Assembly: GCF_016937515.1 (NCBI RefSeq)
Contig: NZ_JAFHKM010000002.1
Span: forward strand, 5,079,001-5,143,000
Reading direction: 5' to 3'
DNA length: 64,000 bases
Origin: Cohnella algarum
Lineage (GTDB): Bacteria; Bacillota; Bacilli; Paenibacillales; Paenibacillaceae
Shown: positions 18,004 to 26,284 of the stretch, one piece after another
Layout: each line of letters opens with the position of its first letter
Position numbering within the stretch: position 1 is the first letter of the stretch
Made by a program: the position numbers and the translations under genes
Notes under the pieces: generated by a model
Seen by the model: the letters and a program-made list of their open reading frames with translations, nothing else
Told to the model about the DNA's origin: nothing
Database searches by the model: none

Positions 18004-18032
18004 TTTACAACCGGCGCCGCTCGTGCTATGCT
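18004..18032 (+). promoter_or_regulatory. Predicted promoter of the proBAC T-box transcript
   Basis: TTTACA (18004-18009) and TATGCT (18027-18032) are 17 bases apart, about 15-20 bases before the presumed start of the T-box leader. Confidence 0.6.
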
Positions 18033-18049
18033 ATTTTCACAAGCAAGCC

Positions 18050-18317
18050 GCCATTTTGGCGGCGACGGATCGGTAAACGCAACGAAGGGAAACGAAGCGT
18101 CAACGGGCCTGTCCAGAGAGCGAATTCGCCTGGCTGCGAGAATTCGCCTTGCCCCCCGCTTCCCCCAGCCCTGAGCGGCCGGCGACGAGCCGGACAGTTC
18201 CCTCTGTTACGGGGAATCCAAGCGGATGCGGCCTTGCGCGTGAAGGCGGCATCAATGAAGGTGGTACCGCGGAAGGCAACTTTCGTCCTTTAGTTCAGGG
18301 CGAAAGTTTTTTTGTTT
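18050..18317 (+). ncRNA. T-box leader (tRNA-sensing riboswitch), probably tRNA-Pro
   Basis: The conserved T-box sequence AATGAAGGTGGTACCGCG is at 18254-18271. Stem I hallmarks CAGAGAG (near 18113) and a GCGAATTC/GAATTCGC stem are upstream. The intrinsic terminator has arms AACTTTCGTCC (18278-18288) and GGGCGAAAGTT (18298-18308) and then a T run. Uncharged cognate tRNA stabilises the antiterminator and allows read-through. The C-rich stretch CCCCCCGCTTCCCCCAG (about 18151-18167), where the specifier loop is expected, contains CCC proline codons, and the downstream genes make proline. The specifier assignment is inference; the boundaries are approximate. Confidence 0.9.
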
Positions 18318-18377
18318 TTCCGACCGGCATGCGATGGCATCGATGAAAGAAAGCTATGAGCGAAAGGACTGTTTTCC

Positions 18378-19487
18378 ATGACGCAACGGATCGTCGTCAA
18401 GATCGGCAGCAGCTCGCTGGCGACGAGCGAAGGAGGCCTCAGCGGCGAACGCGTCCGGTTTTACGCCGGCGAATTGGCCGCCCTGCACAAGCAAGGCGTC
18501 CAGGTGCTGCTCGTCACCTCGGGCGCGGTCGCCGCGGGCTTCCGGCAGATCGGCTATGCCGTCCGACCCAAGCAGATTCACGAGAAGCAAGCTGCCGCGG
18601 CCGTCGGCCAGGCGCTGCTGATGAGAGCATACCAGGAAGCGTTCGAGGAGCACGGCATTTCCGCCGCGCAAATCTTGCTCACCCGGCCGGATTTCGCAAG
18701 CCGCTCCCGCTCCAGGTACGCGCATCGGACGATCGAAGAGCTGCTCAGGCAGCGGGTCGTGCCGATCATCAACGAAAACGACACAGTCGCGGTCGACGAA
18801 TTCAAATTCGGGGATAACGATTCCTTGTCGGCGCTCGTCGCGAATTTGGCGAAGGCCGACAGCCTGTATATTTTGACCGACATCGAAGGGCTGTACACCG
18901 CCGACCCGCGCAAGGATCCCGAGGCGAGGCGCATCGAACGGGTCGAAGTCATCTCCGAGGACTTGTACAAAATCGCGGGCGGCGCCGGTTCGGCGGTCGG
19001 CACCGGCGGCATGCGCTCGAAAATCGAAGCCGCCCGCATCGCGATGGGCGGCGGCGTCGCCACCTTTATCGGCCGGGTCACCGAGCCGGGCGATTTGGCC
19101 GCGGCGGCGGGCGGAACCGGCCGGGGCACCTACTTTGCGGGCTCGCTGCACTCGCTCCCGGCCAAAAAGCAGTGGATCGGCTTTTTGTCCGTCCCGCAAG
19201 GACGCATCATCGTCGACGACGGAGCCGTCGCCGCCCTGCTGCACAAGGGATGCAGCCTGCTGCCGGCTGGCGTGCTTCGTGCCGAAGGGGATTTTCACCC
19301 CGGAGACGTCGTCGAGGTGGCCAACGCCGAAGGCAAAACGCTCGGCCGCGGCGTGTCGAATTACGACGCCTGGCAGCTGACCGCCGTTGCCGGACTGTCC
19401 AGCGAAGAGGCGCTGCGGCGGGTCGAAGTCGCCCGGGTCGAAGTCGTTCACCGCGACGAATGGGTGACGACGCTCGTCAAGCAATGA
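18378..19487 (+). CDS. proB: Glutamate 5-kinase
   Basis: First enzyme of proline synthesis, phosphorylating glutamate with ATP. An amino-acid-kinase fold spans about residues 1-250 (RIVVKIGSSSLA, LLVTSGAVAAGF, NENDTVAVDEFKFGDND, GTGGMRSKIEAARIA) and a C-terminal PUA domain about 275-360 (GRIIVDDGAVAALLHKGCS). Length 369 is typical. AAAGGA precedes the ATG. It lies behind the T-box leader and before proA. Confidence 0.95.
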   Translation: MTQRIVVKIGSSSLATSEGGLSGERVRFYAGELAALHKQGVQVLLVTSGAVAAGFRQIGYAVRPKQIHEKQAAAAVGQALLMRAYQEAFEEHGISAAQILLTRPDFASRSRSRYAHRTIEELLRQRVVPIINENDTVAVDEFKFGDNDSLSALVANLAKADSLYILTDIEGLYTADPRKDPEARRIERVEVISEDLYKIAGGAGSAVGTGGMRSKIEAARIAMGGGVATFIGRVTEPGDLAAAAGGTGRGTYFAGSLHSLPAKKQWIGFLSVPQGRIIVDDGAVAALLHKGCSLLPAGVLRAEGDFHPGDVVEVANAEGKTLGRGVSNYDAWQLTAVAGLSSEEALRRVEVARVEVVHRDEWVTTLVKQ

Positions 19488-19530
19488 TCAGGCACTTGAT
19501 ACGATCTATTTCCCACAGGAGGCGAACCGA

Positions 19531-20778
19531 ATGAGCGAAGTGAAAACGAAAGCGGGACTGGCGCAGGACGCCGCCGCGACGTTGAACAAACTATCGACCG
19601 AACAAAAAAACGAAGCCCTGCTGCGCATGGCCGACGCGCTGATCGCCGCGGAAGCGGACATTCTCGCGGCCAACGAAGAGGATTTGCGCCGCGGCCGGGA
19701 AAACGGCACCGCTCCCTCCATGCTCGACCGGCTGAAGCTGACGCCGGAGCGGATCGCCGATATCGCGCAGGGCTTGCGCGAAGTCGTCGCGCTGCCGGAC
19801 CCGGTCGGCGACGAGCTGGAGCATATCGAACGCCCGAACGGGCTTCGCATTCAAAAAATCCGCGTTCCGCTCGGCGTCATCGGGATCGTTTACGAATCCC
19901 GTCCCAACGTCACGGTCGATGCTGCGGGTTTGTGCCTGAAAACCGGCAACTCCGTCGTGCTGCGCGGCGGATCGGCGGCCATTTCCTCGAATAAGACGAT
20001 CGTCGAAGCGCTCCGCAAGGCGCTCGCGGATACGGCCGTTCCTCCCGAAGCGCTGCAGCTGATCGAGGACACGAACCGAGCGTCCGTCGACGAAATGCTG
20101 AAGCTGAACGGCCTGCTCGACGTCGTCATCCCCCGCGGAGGCGCGTCGCTGATCCAAAACGTCGTGCAAAACGCGACCGTGCCCGTCATCGAGACGGGAG
20201 CCGGCATTTGCCATACGTATATCGACGCCGGCGCCAAGGCCGCGATGGCCGAAGCGATCGCGCTCAACGCCAAGGTGCAGCGCCCGTCGGTGTGCAACTC
20301 GATGGAGACGCTGCTCGTTCACCGCGAATTCGCGGAGGCGCATTTGGCCGCCCTCGCCGAAAGCTTCAAGAGCAGCAGCGTCGAGCTTCGCGGCGACGAT
20401 CGCGTCCGCAAGCTCGTGCCGTGGGCGAACGCCGTAACCGAGCAGGATTTCGCGACCGAGTACAACGACTACATTTTGAACGTCAAAATCGTCGATCGTT
20501 TGGATGAGGCGCTCGAGCATATCCGGAAATACGGCACGAAGCATTCCGAATGCATCGTGACGGAAACGCCCGAACATGCGGAGCGCTTCCTGCAGGAGGT
20601 CGATGCGGCCGCCGTGTATCACAACGCGTCCACCCGCTTCACGGACGGGTTCGAATTCGGCTTCGGCGCCGAAATCGGCATCAGCACGCAGAAGCTGCAT
20701 GCCCGCGGACCGATGGGCCTGCCCGCCCTCACCTCGACGAAATTCAAAATCGTCGGCAGCGGTCAAATACGCAAGTAA
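19531..20778 (+). CDS. proA: Gamma-glutamyl phosphate reductase
   Basis: Second step of proline synthesis: NADPH reduction of glutamyl phosphate to glutamate semialdehyde. An aldehyde-dehydrogenase fold of 415 residues, with LGVIGIVYESRPNVTVDA, LKTGNSVVLRGGSAA, the catalytic cysteine in AKVQRPSVCNSMETLLVH and GFGAEIGISTQKLHARGPMG. CAGGAGG lies eight bases before the ATG. It follows proB by 43 bases without a terminator. Confidence 0.95.
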   Translation: MSEVKTKAGLAQDAAATLNKLSTEQKNEALLRMADALIAAEADILAANEEDLRRGRENGTAPSMLDRLKLTPERIADIAQGLREVVALPDPVGDELEHIERPNGLRIQKIRVPLGVIGIVYESRPNVTVDAAGLCLKTGNSVVLRGGSAAISSNKTIVEALRKALADTAVPPEALQLIEDTNRASVDEMLKLNGLLDVVIPRGGASLIQNVVQNATVPVIETGAGICHTYIDAGAKAAMAEAIALNAKVQRPSVCNSMETLLVHREFAEAHLAALAESFKSSSVELRGDDRVRKLVPWANAVTEQDFATEYNDYILNVKIVDRLDEALEHIRKYGTKHSECIVTETPEHAERFLQEVDAAAVYHNASTRFTDGFEFGFGAEIGISTQKLHARGPMGLPALTSTKFKIVGSGQIRK

Positions 20779-20864
20779 TAGATGAAAAATAACGGCGGCC
20801 GAAGTGACGACGGAAGACTTAATACTTGAGGCTGAAGGCCGCCGGCAAAATTGGAGTGTTTCAA

Positions 20865-21747
20865 ATGTCCGAACAACGCCAAGGGAACGTCTCCCCTCTC
20901 GCGAACGTCGATTTATGCTTTTACGGGGCCGGCTCGATGGCCGAAGCGATCGTTCGGGGACTTACCGCTACCGGGGCCGCGTCCCCGGAACGAATGACCG
21001 TCCTGAACCGGCAAAACGCGGCCCGCCTGGCCGAACTGCGGCAGCTGTACGGGGTTCGGCCCGCGGCAACCGATGCCGAGAAGCGGCAGGCGCTCGCCGG
21101 AGCCGGCGTCATCGTGCTGTGCATGAAGCCGAAAGACGCGGCCGAAGCCTTGCTCGGCCTTAAATCCTTTCTGCGCGAGGATCAGCTGATCGTTTCGGTC
21201 ATCGCGGGATTGTCGATCGAAACGATCCAGCTGCTGCTCGGCAGACCCCAACCCGTCGTTCGCACGATGCCGAACACGTCCAGTACGATCGGCCTCGGCG
21301 CGACCGGCCTCAGCTTCTCCGAAACCGTCGCCGCCGAAGGCCGCGCCCTGGCGCTTGCGATGTTCGACGCCGTCGGCATGACGACGGTCGTCGAAGAGCG
21401 GCTGATGGAAACGGTCACCGCCGTTTCCGGAAGCGGTCCCGCCTACATCTATTACATGATGGAGGCGATGATCGCGGCGGGCGTCGCCCAGGGCTGTCGC
21501 CCGAAGCCGCGCACGCGCTAACCGTGCAGACGGTTCGCGGCGCGGCCGAAATGGTCCGGCAAACCGGCGAATCCCCGCCGACTTGCGCCGGAAAGTGACC
21601 TCGCCGAACGGTACGACGCAGGCGGCGATCGAAACGATGGACCGCCTCGGCTTCGTCGAGACGGTCGGCCGGGCGCTCGACCGCTGCGCGGCGCGGGCGG
21701 CGGAAATGGGACAAGCGATCGCCGAAGATGCGCTGAGCCGGAAATAA
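20865..21747 (+). pseudogene. proC: Pyrroline-5-carboxylate reductase, broken by two apparent one-base deletions
   Basis: The last step of proline synthesis. The N-terminal Rossmann domain is intact (LCFYGAGSMAEAIVRGL) and the dimerisation part reads ETVTAVSGSGPAYIYYMMEA. The frame breaks at about 21494 (GGGCTG where GGCCTG would keep frame) and again at about 21577 (CCCCGCC where CCCCGGCC would keep frame). Restoring one base at each site gives LSPEAAHALTVQTVRGAAEM and then DLRRKVTSPNGTTQAAIE, the normal ProC C-terminus, ending at the TAA at 21745-21747. The ATG at 20865 follows GGAGTG by six bases. The near-perfect remainder suggests a recent mutation or a consensus error. Confidence 0.85.
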
Positions 21748-21774
21748 AGAACGAGAAGAAAGCAGGGATCTACG

Positions 21775-23010
21775 ATGAGCGAAAACCAAGCCTACACGAC
21801 GGCCACATACCGGCTGTTCGACGATAAAGCCGATTTCGCGAAAAAAGCGGAAGGCATCGCCGTCGGCCTTACCGTCGGCAGCTGGACCGAACTTCCCGAA
21901 GTTGCAAAGCAAAAAATGGAAATGCACCTGGGCAAAGTCGTTTCCATCGACGCTCACGAGCCGGACAACGCCGCTCCCGGCGAGCGCTACGCCGACATTA
22001 CGATCGCGTACCCGGAATTGAACTTCAGCCGCGATCTGCCGGCGCTGCTCGTCACCGCATTCGGCAAGCTGTCGATGGACGGACGCATCAAGCTGCTCGA
22101 CCTCTCCCCTTCGGCCTCTTTCCTCGGCGCGTTCGCCGGTCCGAAATTCGGCATCGAAGGCGTCCGCGAGCGGCTCGGCGTGTTCGACCGTCCGCTGCTC
22201 ATGAGCATCTTCAAATCGGTCATCGGCTACGACCTGCCGAATTTGCGCGAGCAGTTTTTGCAGCAGGCGCTCGGCGGCGTGGATTTGATCAAGGACGACG
22301 AAATTTTGTTCGAAAATCCCCTCACGCCTCTGGAACGCCGCGTCGAAACGTGCGTCGAAGCGGCCCGGGAAGCGGAAAAAACGACCGGGCAAAAGCTGAT
22401 TTATTTTACGAATTTGACCGGTCCGACGTTCAAGCTGCGGGAAAACGCGCTGAAGGCGATCGACGCGGGCGCGAACGGCCTGCTGTTCAACGTGCTCGCC
22501 TACGGCTTCGACGCGCTGGCCGAGCTGGCCGCCGATCCGGCCGTCTCCGTTCCGATCGCGGCTCACCCGGCGATGGCCGGCGCGTTTTATCCGTCGCCCC
22601 ACTACGGCATCGCCGCGCCGCTGCTGCTCGGCAAGCTGACGCGGATCGCGGGCGCCGATCTGTCGCTCTTCCCTTCGCCCTACGGCTCCGTCGTCATGCC
22701 GAAGGAGGAAAATCTCGCCGTCCAGGCAGCCCTCGTCGACCCCGCGCTGCCGCTTAAAAAGGCGTTCCCGGTTCCGTCGGCGGGCATTCATCCGGGACTC
22801 GTGCCGCTCATCATCCGGGATTTCGGCGGAGAAGTCGTCGTCAACGCCGGCGGCGGCGTTCACGGCCATCCGCAAGGGGCCGCGGCCGGCGGACGAGCCT
22901 TCCGGCAAGCGATCGACGCGGTCGCCGCCGGGGCGTCTCTCGAAGCGTACGCGGCCGACCGCGAAGAGCTGCGGCTCGCGATCGAGCGTTGGGGGGTCCG
23001 CCACGCATGA
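21775..23010 (+). CDS. mtnW: 2,3-diketo-5-methylthiopentyl-1-phosphate enolase (RuBisCO-like protein)
   Basis: A methionine-salvage enolase related to the RuBisCO large subunit but not fixing CO2. N-terminal beta/alpha domain TTATYRLFDDKADFAKKAEG; TIM-barrel landmarks FAGPKFGIEGVRERLGVF, GVDLIKDDEILFENPLTPLE (metal-binding KDDE region), ANGLLFNVLAYGFDAL and NAGGGVHGHPQGAAAGG. The carbamylatable lysine is present in DLIKDDE. 411 residues, normal. It follows proC by 27 bases without a terminator, so it is probably on the same T-box transcript. Confidence 0.93.
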   Translation: MSENQAYTTATYRLFDDKADFAKKAEGIAVGLTVGSWTELPEVAKQKMEMHLGKVVSIDAHEPDNAAPGERYADITIAYPELNFSRDLPALLVTAFGKLSMDGRIKLLDLSPSASFLGAFAGPKFGIEGVRERLGVFDRPLLMSIFKSVIGYDLPNLREQFLQQALGGVDLIKDDEILFENPLTPLERRVETCVEAAREAEKTTGQKLIYFTNLTGPTFKLRENALKAIDAGANGLLFNVLAYGFDALAELAADPAVSVPIAAHPAMAGAFYPSPHYGIAAPLLLGKLTRIAGADLSLFPSPYGSVVMPKEENLAVQAALVDPALPLKKAFPVPSAGIHPGLVPLIIRDFGGEVVVNAGGGVHGHPQGAAAGGRAFRQAIDAVAAGASLEAYAADREELRLAIERWGVRHA

Positions 23011-23690
23011 GCGCGACAGACGTACGTCCTCCGGTGCTGTTTTGCGATTTCGACGGCACGATCACGATGAGCGACAACATCGTCGCGATCATGAAGCATT
23101 TCGACCCGCCCGGCTGGGAGCCGATCGTGAAGGACATCGTCGCGGAAAGGAAAAAGGTGCGCCAAGGCGTCGGCGAAATGTTCGCCCTGCTGCCCTCGTC
23201 CATGCGGGAGGAAGTGACGCGGTTCGTTCTCGAAAACGCCGGCATCCGTCCCGGGTTTCCGGAGCTGCTGGCTTGGTGCGAAAAGAACGAAGTCGATTTT
23301 TTCGTCACGAGCGGCGGCATCGATTTTTTCGTGTATCCGCTGCTTGCGCCGTTCGATATTCCGCGGGACCATATTTTTTGCAACGGAAGCGATTTTAGCG
23401 GGGAACGCATCCGGATTACGTGGCCGAACCCATGCGATGACGATTGCGACAATGCCGGCGGCTGCGGCATGTGCAAAACGACGATCATTCGCCGCTATCC
23501 GCGCGAACAGTATCGGCGCATTCTGATCGGCGACAGCGTCACGGATTTTCCCGGCGCGAAGCTGGCCGATCTCGTCTACTCGCGTTCGCACCTGACGGAA
23601 AAATGCCGCGAGCTGGGGCTCCCCCACGTCCCGTTCGAAACTTTTCACGACATCGTGGCACATTTGGAACAAGGAGACTGGAAACGATGA
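23007..23690 (+). CDS. mtnX: 2-hydroxy-3-keto-5-methylthiopentenyl-1-phosphate phosphatase
   Basis: A HAD-superfamily phosphatase of methionine salvage, acting after MtnW. Motif I is FCDFDGTITMSDN, motif II FFVTSGGIDFFV, and motif III/IV ILIGDSVTDFPGAKLAD. A cysteine-rich insert NPCDDDCDNAGGCGMCK is typical of this family. ATG at 23007 overlaps the mtnW stop (ATGA), implying translational coupling; an earlier start in frame is not needed. 227 residues. Confidence 0.92.
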   Translation: MSATDVRPPVLFCDFDGTITMSDNIVAIMKHFDPPGWEPIVKDIVAERKKVRQGVGEMFALLPSSMREEVTRFVLENAGIRPGFPELLAWCEKNEVDFFVTSGGIDFFVYPLLAPFDIPRDHIFCNGSDFSGERIRITWPNPCDDDCDNAGGCGMCKTTIIRRYPREQYRRILIGDSVTDFPGAKLADLVYSRSHLTEKCRELGLPHVPFETFHDIVAHLEQGDWKR

Positions 23691-24343
23691 GCGAAGTTGC
23701 CAAGCAACCGATTCTTCTGGAGGACAAGCAGCGGGTTTACCGCGAGCTGTCCGTCGTCAAGTCCGATTTCGCCGCCCGCGGCTGGTTCCCGGGCACGAGC
23801 GGCAACCTGTCCATGCGCGTCGGCGATTTCTCGCCGGAAGCCTTTACATTCGCCGTCACCGCAAGCGGCAAGGACAAAGCCGCCTCGACCCCCGAGGACT
23901 TCCTGCTGGTCGACCAGACCGGCAAGCCGTGCGAGGAAACCCGGCTCAAGCCGTCCGCGGAAACGCTCATCCATTGCGAAATTTACCGCCTGACCGGCGC
24001 CGGCGCCATTTTTCACATCCATTCGGTGTTCAACAGCATCGTGTCCGAGCTGTTCTGGGACCGCAAAGCCGTCCCGGTCGAAGGCGTCGAGCTGATCAAG
24101 GCGTTCAACATTTGGGACGAGGAAGCGGTCATCGACGTGCCGATCGTCTCCAACTTCGCTCACATCCCGAGCATCGTGCCGGAAGTGACCGAGCGGCTCG
24201 ACCCGCGCATTCCCGGCATCCTGCTGCGCAAGCACGGCATTTACGCGTGGGGACGCGACGCCTTCGAAGCGAAAAAGCATCTCGAAGCGTTCGAATTCCT
24301 GTTCGAATACGTGTACCGGATGCAGTTGGTGCGCGGGAAATAA
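23687..24343 (+). CDS. mtnB: Methylthioribulose-1-phosphate dehydratase
   Basis: A class II aldolase/adducin-fold zinc enzyme of methionine salvage. The zinc ligands are visible in FHIHSVFNS (HxH) with the third histidine in LLRKHGIYAWG. RGWFPGTSGNLSMRVGDF is the family N-terminal signature. ATG at 23687 overlaps the mtnX stop (ATGA) and follows AAGGAG by ten bases. 218 residues. The order mtnW-mtnX-mtnB is as in Bacillus; mtnD, mtnK and mtnA are not in the window. Confidence 0.92.
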   Translation: MSEVAKQPILLEDKQRVYRELSVVKSDFAARGWFPGTSGNLSMRVGDFSPEAFTFAVTASGKDKAASTPEDFLLVDQTGKPCEETRLKPSAETLIHCEIYRLTGAGAIFHIHSVFNSIVSELFWDRKAVPVEGVELIKAFNIWDEEAVIDVPIVSNFAHIPSIVPEVTERLDPRIPGILLRKHGIYAWGRDAFEAKKHLEAFEFLFEYVYRMQLVRGK

Positions 24344-24349
24344 AAACGA

Positions 24350-24437
24350 AACGAAAAAACGGCCGGAATCGGCCGCTTCATTGTCCGCAAACTCGCTTTT
24401 CGGAAAATGAGCGGCCGTTCCGGCCGTTCTCTTTTCG
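24350..24437. terminator. Bidirectional terminator between mtnB and dut
   Basis: Arms of 23-25 bases (24358-24382 with about 24406-24428) pair almost perfectly, starting AACGGCCGG and ending CCGGCCGTT. CTCTTTT follows on the plus strand and a T-rich run follows on the minus strand. It serves both converging genes. Confidence 0.8.
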
Positions 24438-24457
24438 AGACGAACGCCGCTTGCGCT

Positions 24458-24901
24458 TTACGTCCCGGTGTGGCCGAAGCCGCCCGCTCCCCGCACCGTT
24501 TCGGAAAGCTCCTCCACTTCGGCAAACCGCACTTGCGGCACCGTTTGAAACACCATTTGCGCGATGCGCTCGCCGCGGTTGATCGCGAACGGTTCCCGGC
24601 CGAGGTTGATCAGCAGCACCTTCACTTCGCCCCGGTAATCCGCGTCGATCGTGCCCGGCGAATTAAGGCACGTAATGCCGTGTTTGTAGGCCAGCCCGCT
24701 GCGGGGCCGCACCTGGGCCTCCAATTCGCGGGGCATCGCCATCGCAAAGCCCGTCGGGATCAAAGCCCGCTCTCCCGGCCCGAGAACGACCGGCTCGGTT
24801 ACGGCCGCGTGAAGATCGAACCCCGCCGCCCATTCGGACATTTTTTGCGGGAGCGCGATGTCTTCATTCCCCGGCAGCCGCTTCAACTGTACTGGATACA
24901 A
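24458..24901 (-). CDS. dut: dUTP diphosphatase
   Basis: Hydrolyses dUTP to dUMP, keeping uracil out of DNA. Trimeric dUTPase motifs in order: [50 protein letters not shown] and the C-terminal [10 protein letters not shown] arm. 147 residues. The likely start is TTG at 24901 with GGGAGG seven bases upstream, inside the last codons of the peptidase gene (38-base overlap); an upstream start at 24925 lacks a site. Confidence 0.92.
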   Translation of the reverse strand: MYPVQLKRLPGNEDIALPQKMSEWAAGFDLHAAVTEPVVLGPGERALIPTGFAMAMPRELEAQVRPRSGLAYKHGITCLNSPGTIDADYRGEVKVLLINLGREPFAINRGERIAQMVFQTVPQVRFAEVEELSETVRGAGGFGHTGT

Positions 24902-26144
24902 TGAATTCCCTCCCGATTCCTTCAAGCGCTTTCTCCTGTCCGCCGACCAGCGCGATCGAACAAGGTTCCGCCATTACTTTTTCCAGCATGCCTTTAACGT
25001 CTTCCATCGAAATCGAATCGATGCGCTCGAGCATTTCGTCGAGCGTGAAATGCCTTCCCAGCATGAGCTCGTTTTTCCCGATGCGGTTCATCAGGCTGCT
25101 CGTGCTTTCCAGGCTCAAAATGAGATTCCCTTTAAGCTGTTCCTTGCCCCGGACAACCTCCGCCTCGGTCAGGCCCTTGTCTCTCAGCTCCTGGAGCATC
25201 TCCATCGTCAAATCGTAAACGTCCCGCGTCTGCTTGGGCGCGGTGCCCGCGTATACCGTCAGCAGGCCGCTGTCCGCATAGGACGTATGGTAAGAGTAAA
25301 CCGAATATGCGAGGCCGCGCTTTTCCCGGATTTCCTGGAACAGCCTGGAGCTCATGCCGCCGCCGATCGAATTATTGAGCAGAATCATGGCATAAAGCTT
25401 CGGATCGTCGATCGCGCAGCCCGGAAACGTCAGGCAGAGATGATTTTGCTCGGTTTTCTTCTTATGAAACAACGCATCGGAACGAAATTTCGGCGCATGC
25501 AGCGCGGCGTCGGAGCCGCGAACGTCGAAATGCCCGAAATGCTTCTCGAGCAGCTCCAGCACGCTTTCATTGACGTTGCCCGCAAGGCTGACGACCGTAT
25601 TTTCGATCCGGTAGCGGTCCTTCATATAGCCGCGAAGATCCTGCGGCCCCATCGCGTTCAGCAGCTCGGCCGTGCCCAAAATCGGGTAGGCGAGCGGATG
25701 GTCGCCGAAGGAGGCCCGGGAAGCCAAATCGTGGACCGTATCGTCGGGCGTGTCTTCGTACATCGAAATTTCTTCGAGGATGACGTTCTTTTCCTTGGCG
25801 AGCTCTTCGTCCGCCATCTGCGACCTGAAAAACATATCCGACAGCACGTCGACCGCGATCGGCAAGTGCTGGTCCAACACTTTGGCGTAGTAGCACGTAT
25901 ATTCCTTGGACGTAAACGCATTGACGTTGCCGCCGATGCCGTCGAACCGGTCCGCGATTTCCTTGGCGGAAAAACGTTCCGTGCCTTTGAACAGCATATG
26001 TTCGATAAAGTGGGAGATCCCGTTGTTGTCCGGCGTTTCATTGCGGGAACCGGTCCGGACCCAAATTCCGAAAGCGACGGAACGGCTGGTCGGAATCGAT
26101 TCGATCATGACGCGCAGGCCGTTTTTTAATTGATATTTGTTCAC
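24864..26144 (-). CDS. mlpA: M16-family zinc peptidase (MlpA/YmxG-like)
   Basis: A mitochondrial-processing-peptidase-like metallopeptidase. The inverted zinc motif is [19 protein letters not shown] (HxxEH), with the downstream glutamate in [14 protein letters not shown]. The C-terminal half has [12 protein letters not shown] and [20 protein letters not shown]. In B. subtilis the same position after pnpA-ylxY is held by mlpA. GTG at 26144 is the start, with GGGGGAG upstream. It has its own predicted promoter and a palindrome in the leader. 426 residues. Confidence 0.85.
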   Translation of the reverse strand: MNKYQLKNGLRVMIESIPTSRSVAFGIWVRTGSRNETPDNNGISHFIEHMLFKGTERFSAKEIADRFDGIGGNVNAFTSKEYTCYYAKVLDQHLPIAVDVLSDMFFRSQMADEELAKEKNVILEEISMYEDTPDDTVHDLASRASFGDHPLAYPILGTAELLNAMGPQDLRGYMKDRYRIENTVVSLAGNVNESVLELLEKHFGHFDVRGSDAALHAPKFRSDALFHKKKTEQNHLCLTFPGCAIDDPKLYAMILLNNSIGGGMSSRLFQEIREKRGLAYSVYSYHTSYADSGLLTVYAGTAPKQTRDVYDLTMEMLQELRDKGLTEAEVVRGKEQLKGNLILSLESTSSLMNRIGKNELMLGRHFTLDEMLERIDSISMEDVKGMLEKVMAEPCSIALVGGQEKALEGIGREFIVSSTVEAAAGE

Positions 26145-26155
26145 CCATTCTCCCC

Positions 26156-26169
26156 CTACTGATCAGTAG
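26156..26169. promoter_or_regulatory. 14-bp perfect palindrome in the mlpA leader
   Basis: CTACTGATCAGTAG is a perfect palindrome placed just downstream of the predicted -10 box and just upstream of the mlpA ribosome-binding site. This is a classic operator position; the binding protein is unknown. Confidence 0.4.
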
Positions 26170-26173
26170 TAAC

Positions 26174-26202
26174 ACTATACCAAATATCGACAAGCGTCTC
26201 AA
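26174..26202 (-). promoter_or_regulatory. Predicted mlpA-dut promoter
   Basis: On the minus strand TTGAGA (26202-26197) and TATAGT (26179-26174) are exactly 17 bases apart. Confidence 0.6.
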
Positions 26203-26284
26203 CCGCGCGGACGGGAGAATCCGACACGCGGCCAAACGAGACGCCTGCCGAACGACGCGAACAAAAGCCGGCCAATCGCCGCGC

